DNA from: Tubiluchus corallicola
Lineage: Eukaryota; Priapulida; Priapulimorpha; Priapulimorphida; Tubiluchidae
Assembly: GCA_030141605.1 (NCBI GenBank)
Contig: JAQGDQ010000011.1
Coordinates: 186,001-250,000 of the forward strand
Reading direction: 5' to 3'
DNA length: 64,000 nucleotides
A model generated the notes under the pieces. That model saw only the letters and a list, made by a program, of their open reading frames with translations, had not been told where the DNA came from and searched no databases. Numbering within the stretch: the first letter of the stretch is position 1; each line of letters starts with the position of its first letter. This document shows, piece after piece, positions 1 through 12,283 of the stretch. Position numbers and translations under genes: made by a program.

Positions 1-304
1 ATCATTTATACATTGAAATTTTTATTTTTCAAGGTTTTTGTTATATTTCAGAAAAGTTTTTCAGGGCTCATGTTATATTGTTCAAATGTTTGTGTTGATT
101 AATCTTTGCTGTACCACTTGTTTTTTTAATGTTTAAAAGAAAGGATTTTACATTCCATTTAGAGGCCCACTGCTTAGCGGTTCTTAGTCTGAACATTTGC
201 AAAATATTAAAAGTATCACCACTAACACAAAAAATGTTCAAATTTATTGATATATTGATAAATTATAAGCTGCTCAGTCTTTATTAGTTGTGTTTATTCA
301 CTAG

Positions 305-494
305 GTTGTATGTTGACAATGATAAGATAACCACTGAAGTCCAGCAGCATTTATCTACTGAGCTTCAGTCGGTAGAATTACGTCCGTACGACTCGGCAAT
401 AGAAGAAATTGCTCTCATGTCAAGAGGTCAGTCTTCTGGAATGGTATGGATAGCTCGAAGTGCCAGCTATGCCGTGTCATCATGTGTAAATCAA
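305..494 (+). CDS. XPNPEP-A exon (first in window)
   Basis: It begins LYVDNDK and ends at ..CVNQ in phase 0 before gtgagt. The first base completes a codon from an upstream exon outside the window. It covers the end of the second creatinase-like domain and matches the copy B exon at 53234-53426 in position and phase. Confidence 0.85.
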
Positions 495-3400
495 GTGAGT
501 ATTATAAACATGCCCCGTCTAATATTTGTACTGTGTATCTCATCTGGTAGGATTGCTTTCACATCCGAGTTTGGCCAAGTGTAGCGGCAAACTCGCACTG
601 CTTCATTTTATGCTTGAAATTGTCGTGTCAGGCATGGTCCAGTGAACTAAAGCATTGTTCAAGAAGATGCTGAAGTAATTGATATGGTAGACTTGGGAGT
701 GCCTTTAGTCAGCTATTGTACCTTAAACAGTGGGTCTTTTGCTGGTTTTTATCAATGTATCTGCAGACTTAGATACTGGTATTATTTGAAAAAAAAATTT
801 CCTGTATCAGGTTGACTTTGGGAACTAATTCCTTGTTAACTAAATAAAAAAAGTGTGCCACAGTTTGTTTGTAGTGAGTAGCTGGAAAAAGGGGGTATAT
901 TAAATTGCCTGCAGATATTCTCCATACAGTTTCTGGCAGTCACGTTTAAAATGGTTGCTTGCTGTAAAAGTGAAAGTAGAATATCATTTGTGCGAGGTGG
1001 ATGATCAAGTTTTGTTGCTGTTGTTTCAGTTAGTTTTCAATAAAATGGGATTTACAGCAAAGCTTCTTCCTGCTTGAAATGCTGCTTAAAGTTTGTTGTG
1101 TGTTTCAATCTCTTTTTAATACTGGTGCAGCTTGGAACTCATGGTGATTTTGTTGAACATGATTTCAGGCCCGTCTGCTAATGGATACAAGTCCAATACA
1201 ACTAATGGTCGCAGTCAAGAATCCGGTAGAGGTAGCCGGTATGAAAGCAGCACATGTAAGTGTTACGAGCATGACTATGTCTATGACTATGCTTATGACT
1301 ATTATTAAGAAAAGTAGAAAGCAGCATTAGAAATAAATTTAAATGATAGATTAATTTGTTAAAAATGATAAAACGAGCATTGTTACTATGATAGTGCTTG
1401 TGTTAAACTAGCCTCAAACCGCCACTGAGGCTTAACGATCTTAAATGTGTTTATCTGACTTGTTTAATAGAAAAATAAAAGTTAAATAGAAATGATCGAA
1501 TGCCAGCAGTGAAACAATAAAAACAATAAAATTATATCAATAGTTATAGTAGTTATAATTGATATAAGAGACTGTAACAATAGTTAATCTAAAACGTAGT
1601 TACATGCAGTTTAAAAATCTATACTGTCAAGTGTTACATTTAATAACAAAACTAAAATCAGAAAGTTTCTATTCTTAAACTAAAGTATTCTTCTTTGCTC
1701 CATGCCCTACTTTTTTAGAAGGTCTTGTGGAAATCGGACAAGTAGTTTTTGTGTAATTCTGCTAACTAACGGACAAAGAAACGAACAGTGATGAAAATAC
1801 GCTTAGTAGTGGTAATAAACTTTCATTGTTTCACACATTTGACATCTGAACTGTTGTTGTAAGTTTATTCCAGGAAGAGTTAACTGGAAAAAGAAAATTA
1901 AATATTTACGTTTGCTCTTTTGTTTCTAGGTGAAAGATGCTGTAGCCCAGTGTGAGTTTTTCCACTGGTTAGAAAGTGCCGTCCAAGCAGAGGATGTGAC
2001 TGAAATATGTGCTGCACAAAAAGCCACAGAGTTTAGAAAGTAGGAGTATAGTCAAAGCTCATTATTCCACCCCTTCTCGGCCCCCTTCCCCCCTCCCACC
2101 GTTATACTGCCAAACTTGTTTAATGCCTGCAAAATGGCCAGGAACAAAACGGCTGTGTTCAACTGTATATAAAAATAACAAGTTATACAGCCACCTATCA
2201 TCTGCCATCCACCAGGCAAATTAATATATGTGTTCAATAGGGAAATACCGCCACCCATTGCCTGCTATCCACCAGTCAATTTAATACATATGTTGAGTAG
2301 GGAAATACCACCAAACACACCAGCAACCTTGTAATTATGCCAGCTGTGCAAGGCTGATAGACGCGCCGCTGGCACTGACCAGACGTCACGTCATGTAGAA
2401 TAATACATGTTATCGTGCTTTTATTGTTTTCAAGCTGTACTGTACATCGTACATTCACAATAGTAAAGGATTGATAGATCTGATATTATTGTCAATGCGC
2501 CATGCAGTCATAATAGCAGTTGACAGAAAACACGGTATTTTTTTTGTCCACAAGAAATGTGATAGTTGCTCGTTTTCTAAGAATCATTGAAGCAAATCCC
2601 GGCAAGAAATTTGTAGTCGTGACTTTTTTTCATATACCTGATTAGTGGAGCAGTAGGCCTGCAGCCTGTTACATGTACATAAGATACATGTAATAGGATA
2701 AGGTTTTCACAAGATACCTTCATTATAAAAACAAAATGTTCTTTATAAAGTTGATTGATTTTAAGTGAGTCATTAATTTACAATTGATTAATTTAATGAA
2801 ATACTTTTAATTCATTAACCTTTGGACTGAAAATTGAGGACTCTAACATGTGTACACTTGTCTGACAGTTCTGTGATTCGTCTTTGACAAAACTTAACAC
2901 ATCTCTGTATAATGCCAAACTCGTAGTAACGACAGTTTTTTTTTCTGTTTCAAAGGGGTGGTACAAAGAGGTTTGACTGTGTTATTATTTCAGTAGCTAA
3001 TGTAGCAATCTTGAATTTTTTTATATTTTTCTTGTTTCTCTCATCCTTGTTAATTGATCACTTGCTGCTTTATTTTGTCGTCTTCTTTTTGTCTTTCTGT
3101 TGAAATTTCTTGACCAAGTATAGTGAGGCATAAATATTCTGCTTGCCAAGATTGGCTTCAAAAAAATTCAGAATCTGTGTGTTCATTGGCGATGAGTATC
3201 CTGCATCAGCAATCGAAGTCGAATTCAATTTTAAAGACTTTTGAATAAATTTTCAATAAGCCTTTTCACAGTTTCATTGTGCACATGTGCTGTTGGTGTA
3301 GGACAAAGGTTAAGTGTACCACAGCAGCGCGTCTTAGCTACAACAGTCATATGACCTGTAAGTAAAGCAAAGCCAAATGCTGCATTGGTTCAGTAACTCC

Positions 3401-6400
3401 AGTTGCTTTACGTGGACTTTATTTAATTGTGCATTAGTCTGTAGAGTGATTTACTAGCAGGATCTTGCTTGGGAACAAGAAGAAATGAACTATGCAACTG
3501 AAAAAATGAACTAGTATCGTTTTTATCGTTCGAAATAATTTATCGCATCATATCGTATCATATTGTTATCGATATCATGTCAGTGGAAAAAAGTACCTCA
3601 TCGTATCATCATATTTGTACATTTAACATCTCCGCCTACCACAGCTATTTACATTAAGTAGGCTTTGCTCCTGAGTGTGGCATCCTGCAGCTTGCAGAGT
3701 GCACAGTAGACATTACTTATGTAGCTTTTAACCAATAGTCACCTCAATTAAAAAGTGATTTTAGTTGCATCCTTTTACATTTTCTTGTGAAAAGACCCCC
3801 TTTCATTTTGCAAGAAATCATTTACTTATTTTCTTTCTAGGAAACAGGAAGGTTACGTTGGACCGAGTTTTTGTAATTTGACTGCTTACGGAAAGAACGC
3901 TGCATTTTATCTGTACGAGCCAACCGAAAAGACGAATGCTAGGGTTTTGACGGATAACGTGTACCTACTGGATTCTGGTGGGCAGTACATAGAAGGAACT
4001 ACCGATCTCTGCAGAACTGTGCACTATGGTACACCTACCCAGGAGCAGAGGGTAAGAGGGTAGATTGGAAATTGCCACTTGATGCAAATCATTGAAAGCT
4101 AAGCGGTTTCAGAGCTTAGTGCAGCGGAATGAAAATCATGCTGTGGCCAGGCCATTTCCTTGCAGGCAAACGTTATAGATTGTGCTATTAATGTAACGTG
4201 ATTCGACCACCCAAAAATACATTATTACACATACAAAGTTTCTGTGTTAACTACAAACCACACCTTAATAGATTCCTCAAATTCATAGGGGTTTGTAACT
4301 TTTAGAACATCTAGGGTTCGTAACTTTTAAAACGTCTAGGGTTCGTAACTTTTTAAACATCTAGAGTTCAAAACTTTTGAAACATTTAGAGGTCATAACT
4401 TTTAAAACATCTAGAGCTTGTAATTTTTAAAACATCTAGAGTTCGTAAGTTTTAAAATGTCTAGAGTTCTTAACTTTTAAAACATATAGAGTTCGTAACT
4501 TAAAACATCTAGAGTATTTAATTTTTAGAACATCTAGAGTTCGTAACCTTTAAAACATCTAAAGTTCGTAACTTTTAAAAAGTGTAGAGATCATAACTTC
4601 TAAACCGTCCAAAGTTCGTAAATTTTAAAACATCTGGAGCTCGTAACTTTTAAAATATTAGGAGTTTTATAAGAAAAGAAATAATTATTTTCTTGAGTTT
4701 CGAGTGTGTAAATAAAACTGGAAATAACTATGTGAAACTACTGCTGCTGAATGCATAATATTATTATGCACTTCGCAAGAGATACAAGAAAAGTTACAAT
4801 TATTTGTAATCTTGACATTGATAATCATATTTACATTAAGCGTTACTTTAACTCACTAATAATTGATCTGGTTGTTTTAAACAATGCATTTTACATATGG
4901 ACATAGCCACGTTCTAAAGTTAGAGGGAGCAAGCACATAAAAGAGGTGCCATTAGAAGCAGTGCTTAAAGTGCGCCGGGTCTTGTCAGGGTCGCAGACCT
5001 GGCACCTAGAATTACAGACCCTGCACCTAAAGAAAAAACAATGTCTCGCCAGGTGTCATATTTACTTTTCACACATGTTAGTAGCATAATTTGCATCTTT
5101 CAGCAAACAAAATTGAACTGTAGACGATAACAATGGGTACTGCATTGTTGCTACAACTTTTCAGGAATTTGGGAAAACCTTTCTTGGAAAATTGTGCACA
5201 AGAAAAATGAGTTAACTCGTTCCCAGTAACTTATTTTACTTCAGACTTGAAAAGTTAGGTGCAACAAAATTTAGCTGTAATCAGTTGGCGTGAGCCGCAT
5301 GATTGTCTTTGGCAGAAGTATATAAACATCTGGAGCTAGTGCACCTTGCTGTGTTTTGTTTGCTCAGTGATTCCTGGCGGTTACACAGTTTGAATAGGCC
5401 AAGACTTATACCGGGTAAAGTATAAAAGTATAAAAAACTAGTGGATGAAAACTACTTGATTCATTGATTAAAAAGCAATTGCTGTTTTTGAATTAACACC
5501 TAAATTTTGTATCCTTAATGGCGAAAAATCATTGAAAAATTGTTTACTAAACTTACCTTTTTTCGACCATTAAAGGTCTCATAGACCTAAAATCAAGGAA
5601 AATATAAGTCCCGGACCCCACTGAGGCAGCTTACAGTGCTCTTCCAGACCTCCTAGCTGTTTTCTGTTCTGTTCGCAATGAGACCCTCTTACCTAAATAT
5701 ATACACTTTAGTACTAGTCACAAGTGAAGGAATTATATGTTTGTCCATGCCACAGCAGGTAGTTCCAGTATGTAAGAAGAATATATAACTTTGGTTTAAT
5801 CAGTCAACCTAGACAAATGTGTTGTGTTAATGCACATTTCAGAAATATGGGAAACAGATTGGCAAGTTGTTAGAAAAATGTGCTCGGGGGAAGGTTGCTT
5901 CCCGTGCTGCCCTATTAGCTACTCCACTGATTCTACAAAAGCACACCAAGCACTCCATGAACAAAGTATTATAATACAATACTAGATGAACTGCTGCACT
6001 AGTTATACTGATGCAATATTTTGGTGTGAAAAGATTTTTTATAACTCACATTTTCTGTTATTTACCGATTTTGTGATCCACTAAATATTTTTGAAATAAA
6101 ATTTTCATATTTTTTGGCATTGTTAATGTAAACTTACGGTGTCATAATTCTGTTTCGTTCATTTTAAAAGCTACATTTAATACTAAAAGTGGAAAACAAC
6201 CAGACCTGCAGAGTAATTTGACTGGTTTTAAAAAACTTTTAATTGTTGTATCATTATATTATTTACTGCATATGTTTTTAATAAGTTTAATTTAATTTAA
6301 TTAATATTTAAGTGATCTTAAAAAAATATTGTGAGAGTTAGGAAAATAGTGAGCCATTAAGAATTTTTAAATAAAAATAAAAAATTAGTTATAACATTAA

Positions 6401-9400
6401 GTTTTATTGGCACCCAAGTGTCCTGTTACCAGTAATTTCTTGGTTTACTAACAGATTATTGAAAGTCTTTCTGAAAGTACTTTATTGATGGTTTTGTTAC
6501 TAAATTTTTGCTTTGGCAGGGTTGCCATTTGATGCCGATTATCGTATTAGAGGCTGAAAATTATCATATTTTTGCCAAAAATCCAAAATTTTTGCAAAAT
6601 GCAGTAAATTATTTAAATGTAAATAAAATAAGTAATTGTAACATCAAAAAGTGGCATTAACAAATGTATCATCAAATTTATTAAACCAGGTTAAATGTCT
6701 CAAATTTCTGCTTGTGCAGAATGAAACCTTATTTTCATCATCATGAGCATTCTTTTTTGGAATTACTGCGCTTTTCAAGAAACTGCAGCCAGTATGCTTC
6801 AGATTGCAATCATATCAAAGTTTGTTTACTTCCCAATGGTTGACAGTAACGTTTCTAAGTTTTCAGTGAACAGTTTTCAAACTTTCGTTTTTGTTTCATA
6901 TTTAAATTGTCGTGTATTTATTCATTATCATACCATTTCTTTTTTGTACGAGTCCGAAACCTCAAATTATTCCAATAATTATCATATAAACAGCAACCCT
7001 GCATTTCAGTAACATTTTTTCACTGATTTTTCTCTTTTCCAGCAATATTTCACAAGCGTCGTCAAGGGTCACATTGCACTTTCAAGTGTTACCTTTCCTG
7101 CAGGAACTACAGGTATTAAACTTACTAAAAGTGCTTCTCACACCTTAAATTCCAGAATTTTTTTGTTATGAAACTAGCAAGATTTTTTTAACAACTCGTA
7201 CGGTACATTTGCGTCATTTTACAATCATTGTATATCATGCAAACTCTGCAATACTATTGAATTTCATGTATGACACGTATCGTAGGGCAGAGCATTGAAG
7301 CCATTACACGTCTAGCACTTTGGGAAGCCGGGTTGGACTATAGCCATCCTACAGGACATGGAGTTGGCTGCTTTCTTAATGTTTTAGAAGGTGAAACGAT
7401 TTTATATTATTTTCTATATATTTGTTTAGTAGTGTAGAGGATTTTGGCATCATCAATTTTATCACAATTAAACACTTCCATACTGTGGCGCCACCTGCTC
7501 GAAATTATTAAAATTAAATTAAACTAAGCAAGCAGGTGGAAGTTAATACCTGATGTTTGGCAATGATGGATCTGTAAAATATTTGTCAGAGAGAAGTCAC
7601 ATATTAAATGTTAAAAGTCAATTTAAGTTAGATCTTGAAGTTGTCGGAAGTTTTTTTATGGTAGTTTATAGATGAAACAAGTAGTATTATATAAAACTAA
7701 AGTAAAATAATTAAATTTGTATTGCAACTTTAAAAATTTAAATAGCTGTTTAAGGAATAAAACTTTTGATCCAAAAAAAGAAAATATTAAGAATAGCATG
7801 CATCGCAATGTAGTTCTGTTTTTCCTAGCTGATATTTATGACGACTATTATATTAGAAATTGTTTTCGAAGATTCCATTTTTGCCAAGTTTTTAACTCAT
7901 TAATTGGTTTGGCCATGGACACCAATTCATCAATTCACCTTTTGTTAATGCATTATTAATCGACTTGAACACTATTTCCGGTGCTTGCAATTTCTCTGTA
8001 GATTACGTACTGTACAGTGATGTTGCAATTAGTTTTATTAAACTTCATGTGTTCTTTACTGTCATGTGGACTCGTGGTACCATTTTAAAAAGTACAAACT
8101 CCACAAGGCATTGCTGAGTTGATCAGAAAATTTCTTGGGAACTGAGTGTTCACATTAAATGCTCGTTCAGCTTCACAGCTGCTTATAGATCTGTATTACA
8201 ATTATTATAATAAATGAGTCGGGTTACTCTGGTAACTGTTCTAGAGACAGACTTCTGATCTTACCACCAGTTACCTTAACATGATCCCAAGAGTCACTTC
8301 GTTGTGGTTTCTACCCATTGTATGTCTGCAGTCTGCATTGTATAATTGTTTTGCTAGCAGGCTAGCAGCAGCAAATACGAAATTATTGATTTATTGTGGC
8401 CACTTCTACTAATTTATGTCTAACATTATCAAGTTTGAAACTACATATAATTAGTTTTTTTACCCTTTACTTTCGTGGAAATCTTATTTTGTTAAAATTG
8501 TCTATCAGCGTTATCATTACCAGAGTTGTCTTGATTCTCGCCGAGACTGACTGCTGTAAACGCAGCTGATTAACTAGACAGAGACTAACTAACGAGGCCA
8601 AGACTGACTACTGAAACTAACTAACGACACCGAGACTGACTACCAAAACCGAGACTGACTAACAAGACCGAGACTAATGATGGAGGCCAAGACTGACTAA
8701 TGTGACAAAGACTGACTAACGTGACCAAAACCTTTAAAAAAATTGTAACCTTGGCGAGATCAAGACAGGTACTCATTGCAAACATTGACCATTTTGCATG
8801 TTTTTTGTTTTATTTAACTGTGATTTATGCTATTAGAATTTTACGAAACATAATGTTCGCAACTTTAATTAAGAAAAGACCATTTTAACTGGTTTTTTGT
8901 TCTTTACCAAGATTTTTCAAAATACACGCTAATGTTTCCTTATCTTTTCTAGGCCCACAGAGGTTGAATCGTGGAATAGATGTTCACGAGAAACCCCTGC
9001 AAGAAAATATGTTTGTTGCAATAGGTATTTTCATTACAGGTTTGACTAAAAAAACTAAGTCCCAGTTACGTTATTATTTAATTTATTTAGACAGAAGTAC
9101 AAACAAGCAAAATGCCATACAGAGAACATAATTTATGTATATTAGCATATTTACTATAATAAGGTTTCGCCAACATAATTGAAATTAGTGTGAAATCCAC
9201 AACTTGATTTTAATTAAAGTAATTCTTATGTCCAGTAAATAAAAGGCTGGAAAATAATTGGTGGAAATTTTATCAGTTTCTGTAGATTATTTTACAGGTG
9301 CGGAGTTATTCGTTCAACTTATGTGAATTGAAATTAACAGTGGTCGATAGGGGTCGAATGTGCATCGAATGTCCAAACCGATGCAGTTTTTTTTGTTTGA

Positions 9401-12283
9401 ATTCACTTCAAATCAGAAACTATAGATTTGAATAATTCAGTACTTCAGCCATTCTTTATCATTAAAACGACTGAAACTTTATACAATCAACACAATTTCT
9501 GTGCACAAAGTTTAAACAAGCTGTTAGTGTTATTACTGCAGAAAATATGCATGCTTTGTGAGACTGCCTTTTATTAGTGATTTGAAAATTTATTCTAAAA
9601 TCTTTGAAACTTAATTCAAATTCGATTTGGATGTGAAATCTCGAAATTCTGTTTGATTCGAGTTCGGAAGTCAGGAATTCGATTCGATTTGAATTCACTT
9701 TCTGGTAGAGAATGCTCAGCCCTAGTGGCGATCAAATGGCGAATTTGTTCATATATTTCATCCTGCACGGATGTTCATATATTCAACCAAGGAACACTTA
9801 AAAAAATAAGTTTGTTTTGCACTTTCTTTAAGCAAACAAGTTTGTCTAGTGTAATAATCATGCCATTTTAATGATTTTCAGTCTTTGTTCTCAGAGGCTG
9901 TAGTGTCTCTACTAAGTTCTACCATGTTTCTAAATATATAAGGTTTATCCTAGAACTGTTAGGTGACTGTTTGTTTATTTCAAGAAGTTGCAATACCCTC
10001 TTTATTGCGAGTTCTTCAAATGTTTGTTGGGTTATTTTGCCAGTATGAGTTTTATTAATAAAATTTTAGTTTTCAATATTAACTGTAATTTATATAATTT
10101 GTAGAAATAATTTTGCAGCTGTAAGAATATGTAACGTATTGACTAACATTTTGATTAACTATATGTCTACCTTTTGTTTATTTAATGCAGAGAGATACAT
10201 TAATTAAAGTGAAATTTTAGATTGTTTGTAGTCATTTCAAAAATCAAATCAGAATCAATTCAGTTCATATGAGTTCTTTTTTGGAAGACTTTGTACAATC
10301 GAGACAGATTGAACGTGTTCGTCAATTTTTAAACTCCATTTTATGAACTCCTGTAAAACGTCGCGTGCTTCATTAACATACGAAAATTCTTGTTGGTTTT
10401 TTAACTTCTTAAATATTGCAGAGCCTGGCTGTTATAAACCTAGAGAATTTGGGGTTCGATTTGAAAATGTCTACCACATCGTTACTGCTGAACCAGAGGT
10501 ATTATACGTCACAGCGTAAATGTCGACAAAATTGTTGCGTTGAAAGTTTTCAAACTAGTTTTTGCTTTTTAGAAATATTAACTTTACTTAAAGCATAAGA
10601 AAGTGCACTGCGTAAATAAGGCTTAAAAAGATTGCCTTGAAACTTTGTATCACTTACATACTGACAGAGCTTGTATGAGCAGTAACGCTGTATAAACTTG
10701 TAAATTTAAATGTTCCTGCAATGACCATTAGGCGCAGCCATTTTAACGGTAAGTCATTTGAAACAGTTTAGATAACATTGTGTAAAGTTTGAAAAAATAA
10801 TCAGAGCATTCGTAGCACACTTTTCACTAACTAAACAAAAGTGTAAATTAACCAATATTGTCAGTAGGATCAATACTGTGTTTTTTGGTAAGCCAGTGAC
10901 TTGTCTAGTGCACACTGGCATAGGAAGACAGTGATACTTGACGCGAACATTTTAAATTACCAAGAATTTTGTTTTTCAGTTACATGTCTTTTAAACAAAT
11001 CTAAGCATAATGCTAAGTGATATCTTCACCTAATATTCAACAGCAAACGTTTACCTATCTTTCTCCTTACTGTGTTGTAAACCTGGTTTCTAACTTGCAA
11101 TATGCCACTCCTGAAGCAAAGAAAATTTTGCGGTCTTATTGATGCTTAGTTTATTACCATTTCGGAAATGTTAAGCTTACTGCTAATCACAAGACATTGT
11201 GCGTTTAAACTCTTTTGAAGAGATCAGTCAATATATATGCACAGTCTTTCATACTTTCAGGATGAGCTTGCTGCTCCGGGAGGAAAATTCTTGAGATTTC
11301 AGTATATTACCTTTGTGCCTATGCAAACCAAGCTTCTAGATTTAGAACTACTGACCACGAAAGAGGTAACCAGTTTCTGTAATCCATAGTTGAACAAGTG
11401 ATGTTTATTGACAAAAGTGACTCATGATTAATGGTAAAAGTCGACTAATTTGCTCTGTCAAGCTGTTCAATGCTTATTGTTAGGCATTGCAACAGAATAA
11501 GCCATTTCACAGTTCCAACAATTGATGATGATCGTAAAAAAAAGTTAAGTGTACCAGACAACGCTTTTGTGTACACTTGACAACGATTCACAGCTCAGTG
11601 TATAATAGTAACAGTTTTAACAGCTAGTTAGAACCTTACCTAGTTCATTTTTTTCTTGTTCCCAAACAAGATCCGGCCAGTAAATCACTCTGCTTACAGA
11701 CTAATGCATAATTAAGTAAAATCCATGTAAAACAACTGAAGTTACTGAACTGATGTGACAGACTGCTTTGATTTACCCACATGTCATGTCAGTTGTAGTT
11801 AAGACTTGTTGCTGTGGTACAGTTAACTTTTGACATATAGCAACTGTGTGATGCGCAATGAAACGGTGAAAAGGCTTATTGGACATAGTACAAAGGGAAC
11901 TGTCTGTTGAACTAGGTTGTTAGTTCATGAAAGTGTAAAAAGCTACTGATAATTGTTTGTCAGTTGTACTTCAATTTGCTGCAGTTTCTGAATTCTATGC
12001 GTGTATGTATTTCTGTGGAGGGCCTATATGGTGGGGCCTCGGCCAGCACCATTCTTCTTGGTAAAACAAAACTGGTTTTCAGTATGTTCATTTCGCTTTG
12101 CTTTATAGCCATTTTTATGTTTAAAATAAACTAATGAAAAGTTTTGGATTGCAGATTTCCTGGATCAATTCGTACCATGCAGAATGTCTGAGGGTTTTGA
12201 AACCAAAACTCATGGAAGCCGGCAAAACTGAAGTACTTGAATGGCTCCATAGAGAAACTGGAAGAGTAATAGTTTACGAATGA
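305..12283 (+). CDS. Xaa-Pro aminopeptidase (aminopeptidase P), divergent copy A, 3' ten exons
   Basis: This is a cytosolic-type aminopeptidase P, a metallopeptidase that removes an N-terminal residue preceding proline. Ten exons with GT-AG borders join in frame: 305-494, 1169-1255, 1930-2039, 3841-4051, 7043-7112, 7286-7390, 8953-9024, 10422-10498, 11261-11365 and 12155-12283. The product aligns from the second creatinase-like domain to the C-terminus of human XPNPEP1 (my recollection of the family). The 5' exons lie before base 1. All five metal ligands are visible: Asp in LLDSG, Asp in GTTD, His in TGHGVG, Glu in IEPG and Glu in RFEN. The motif that normally reads NVHEGP reads NVLEGP, so a conserved active-site His is Leu. 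Exon lengths match the second copy at 45763-56153. Introns carry a minisatellite, a TIR element and hAT-like DNA. Gene identity is confident; retained activity is uncertain. Confidence 0.88.
1169..1255 (+). CDS. XPNPEP-A exon
   Basis: 29 codons in phase 0, reading ARLLMDTSPIQ through GMKAAH. It is bounded by tttcag and gtaagt. It has the same length, 87 bp, as the copy B exon at 54064-54150. Confidence 0.87.
1930..2039 (+). CDS. XPNPEP-A exon
   Basis: It reads VKDAVAQCEFFHWLE and ends in phase 2 within an Arg-Lys pair. The donor is gtagga; reading through would meet a stop at once, so the splice is required. It has the same 110 bp length and phase as copy B 54996-55105. Confidence 0.87.
2191..2310. 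repeat. 60-bp tandem duplication, two copies
   Basis: Two adjacent 60-bp units, each starting with CCACC and ending with AGGGAAATACC followed by G or A, lie in intron 3 of XPNPEP-A. They differ at about ten positions, so the duplication is not recent. Confidence 0.7.
3255..3516 (+). mobile_element. TIR element family M1, copy 1 (3'-truncated)
   Basis: It starts AATAAGCCTTTTCACAGTT and follows the order of copy 3 at 26321 through GTGTACCACAGCA and TTTACTAGCAGGATCTTG, then stops. The right half and right terminal repeat are missing. It lies in intron 3 of XPNPEP-A. Confidence 0.75.
3841..4051 (+). CDS. XPNPEP-A exon with first two metal ligands
   Basis: It contains VYLLDSGGQY and EGTTDLCRT, giving the two metal-binding Asp residues, then VHYGTPT with the first conserved active-site His. 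In copy B this region is split by an intron after the residue following GAQY, so copy A has one intron fewer here. Confidence 0.9.
4290..4665. repeat. Minisatellite, about 26-bp unit, about 14 copies
   Basis: Degenerate head-to-tail units with core AACATCTAGAGTTCGTAAC followed by TTTTAAA. Units vary from 22 to 27 bp and each differs by a few bases. It lies in XPNPEP-A intron 4, about 240 bp after the donor. Confidence 0.85.
6517..7001. mobile_element. hAT-like element (CAGGGTTGC ends), candidate
   Basis: The left end CAGGGTTGCCATTTGATG faces the right end ..AACAGCAACCCTG, an inverted pair matching over nine bases and typical of hAT ends. The flanking 8-mers TGCTTTGG and CATTTCAG do not match, so the insertion is old or the ends are misassigned. 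It lies in XPNPEP-A intron 4, 41 bp before the exon at 7043. Confidence 0.5.
7043..7112 (+). CDS. XPNPEP-A exon
   Basis: It reads QYFTSVVKGHIALSSVTFP and ends in phase 1. It corresponds to the human segment CFTYVLKGHIAVSAAVFP. The acceptor lies about 40 bp after a hAT-like repeat. Confidence 0.87.
7286..7390 (+). CDS. XPNPEP-A exon with metal-ligand His
   Basis: It reads ..GLDYSHPTGHGVGCFLNVLEG. The His in TGHGVG is the metal ligand. The His expected after FLNV is Leu. Phase 1 at both ends. Confidence 0.9.
8543..8730. repeat. Degenerate tandem repeat with GACTGACTAAC core
   Basis: About nine irregular units of 18-20 bp carry GAGACTGACTAAC or close variants. It lies in intron 6 of XPNPEP-A. 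No coding potential is evident. Confidence 0.7.
8953..9024 (+). CDS. XPNPEP-A exon
   Basis: It reads GPQRLNRGIDVHEKPLQENM and ends VAI plus one base. The next codon, the metal-ligand Glu, is split across the junction with the exon at 10422. Confidence 0.85.
9300..9725. mobile_element. Possible hAT-derived repeat with TCGAAT-rich arms
   Basis: The stretch is rich in TTCGAATTC-like words. Its right side ends in GAATGCTCAGCCCTAG, which resembles known hAT termini read in reverse. A clear left terminus and target duplication are not seen. It lies in XPNPEP-A intron 7. Confidence 0.35.
10422..10498 (+). CDS. XPNPEP-A exon with last two metal ligands
   Basis: It starts by completing the Glu of EPGCY and includes FGVRFENVYHIV, which supplies the final metal-ligand Glu. 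It ends in phase 0 before gtatta. Confidence 0.88.
11261..11365 (+). CDS. XPNPEP-A exon
   Basis: 35 codons, from DELAAPGGKFLRFQYITFVP to LLTTKE, matching the aminopeptidase P C-terminal strand with FEPLTLVPIQTK in human. Phase 0 at both ends. Confidence 0.86.
11496..11880 (-). mobile_element. TIR element family M1, copy 2 (full length)
   Basis: It is 385 bp long, starting AATAAGCCATTTCACAGTT and ending in the inverted form CGGTGAAAAGGCTTATT. Internal words GTGTACCAGACAACGC and AACCTTACCTAGTTCATTT recur in the other copies. It has no coding capacity, so it is a MITE-like non-autonomous DNA element. It lies in XPNPEP-A intron 9, in inverse orientation to copies 1 and 3. Confidence 0.82.
12155..12283 (+). 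CDS. XPNPEP-A terminal exon
   Basis: It reads ISWINSYHAECLRVLKPKL, then TEVLEWLHRET, and stops at TGA. It matches the family C-terminal domain (human WLNNYH..ALEWLIRET). Confidence 0.88.
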   Translation: MSWINSYHAECLRVLKPKLMEAGKTEVLEWLHRETGRVIVYE

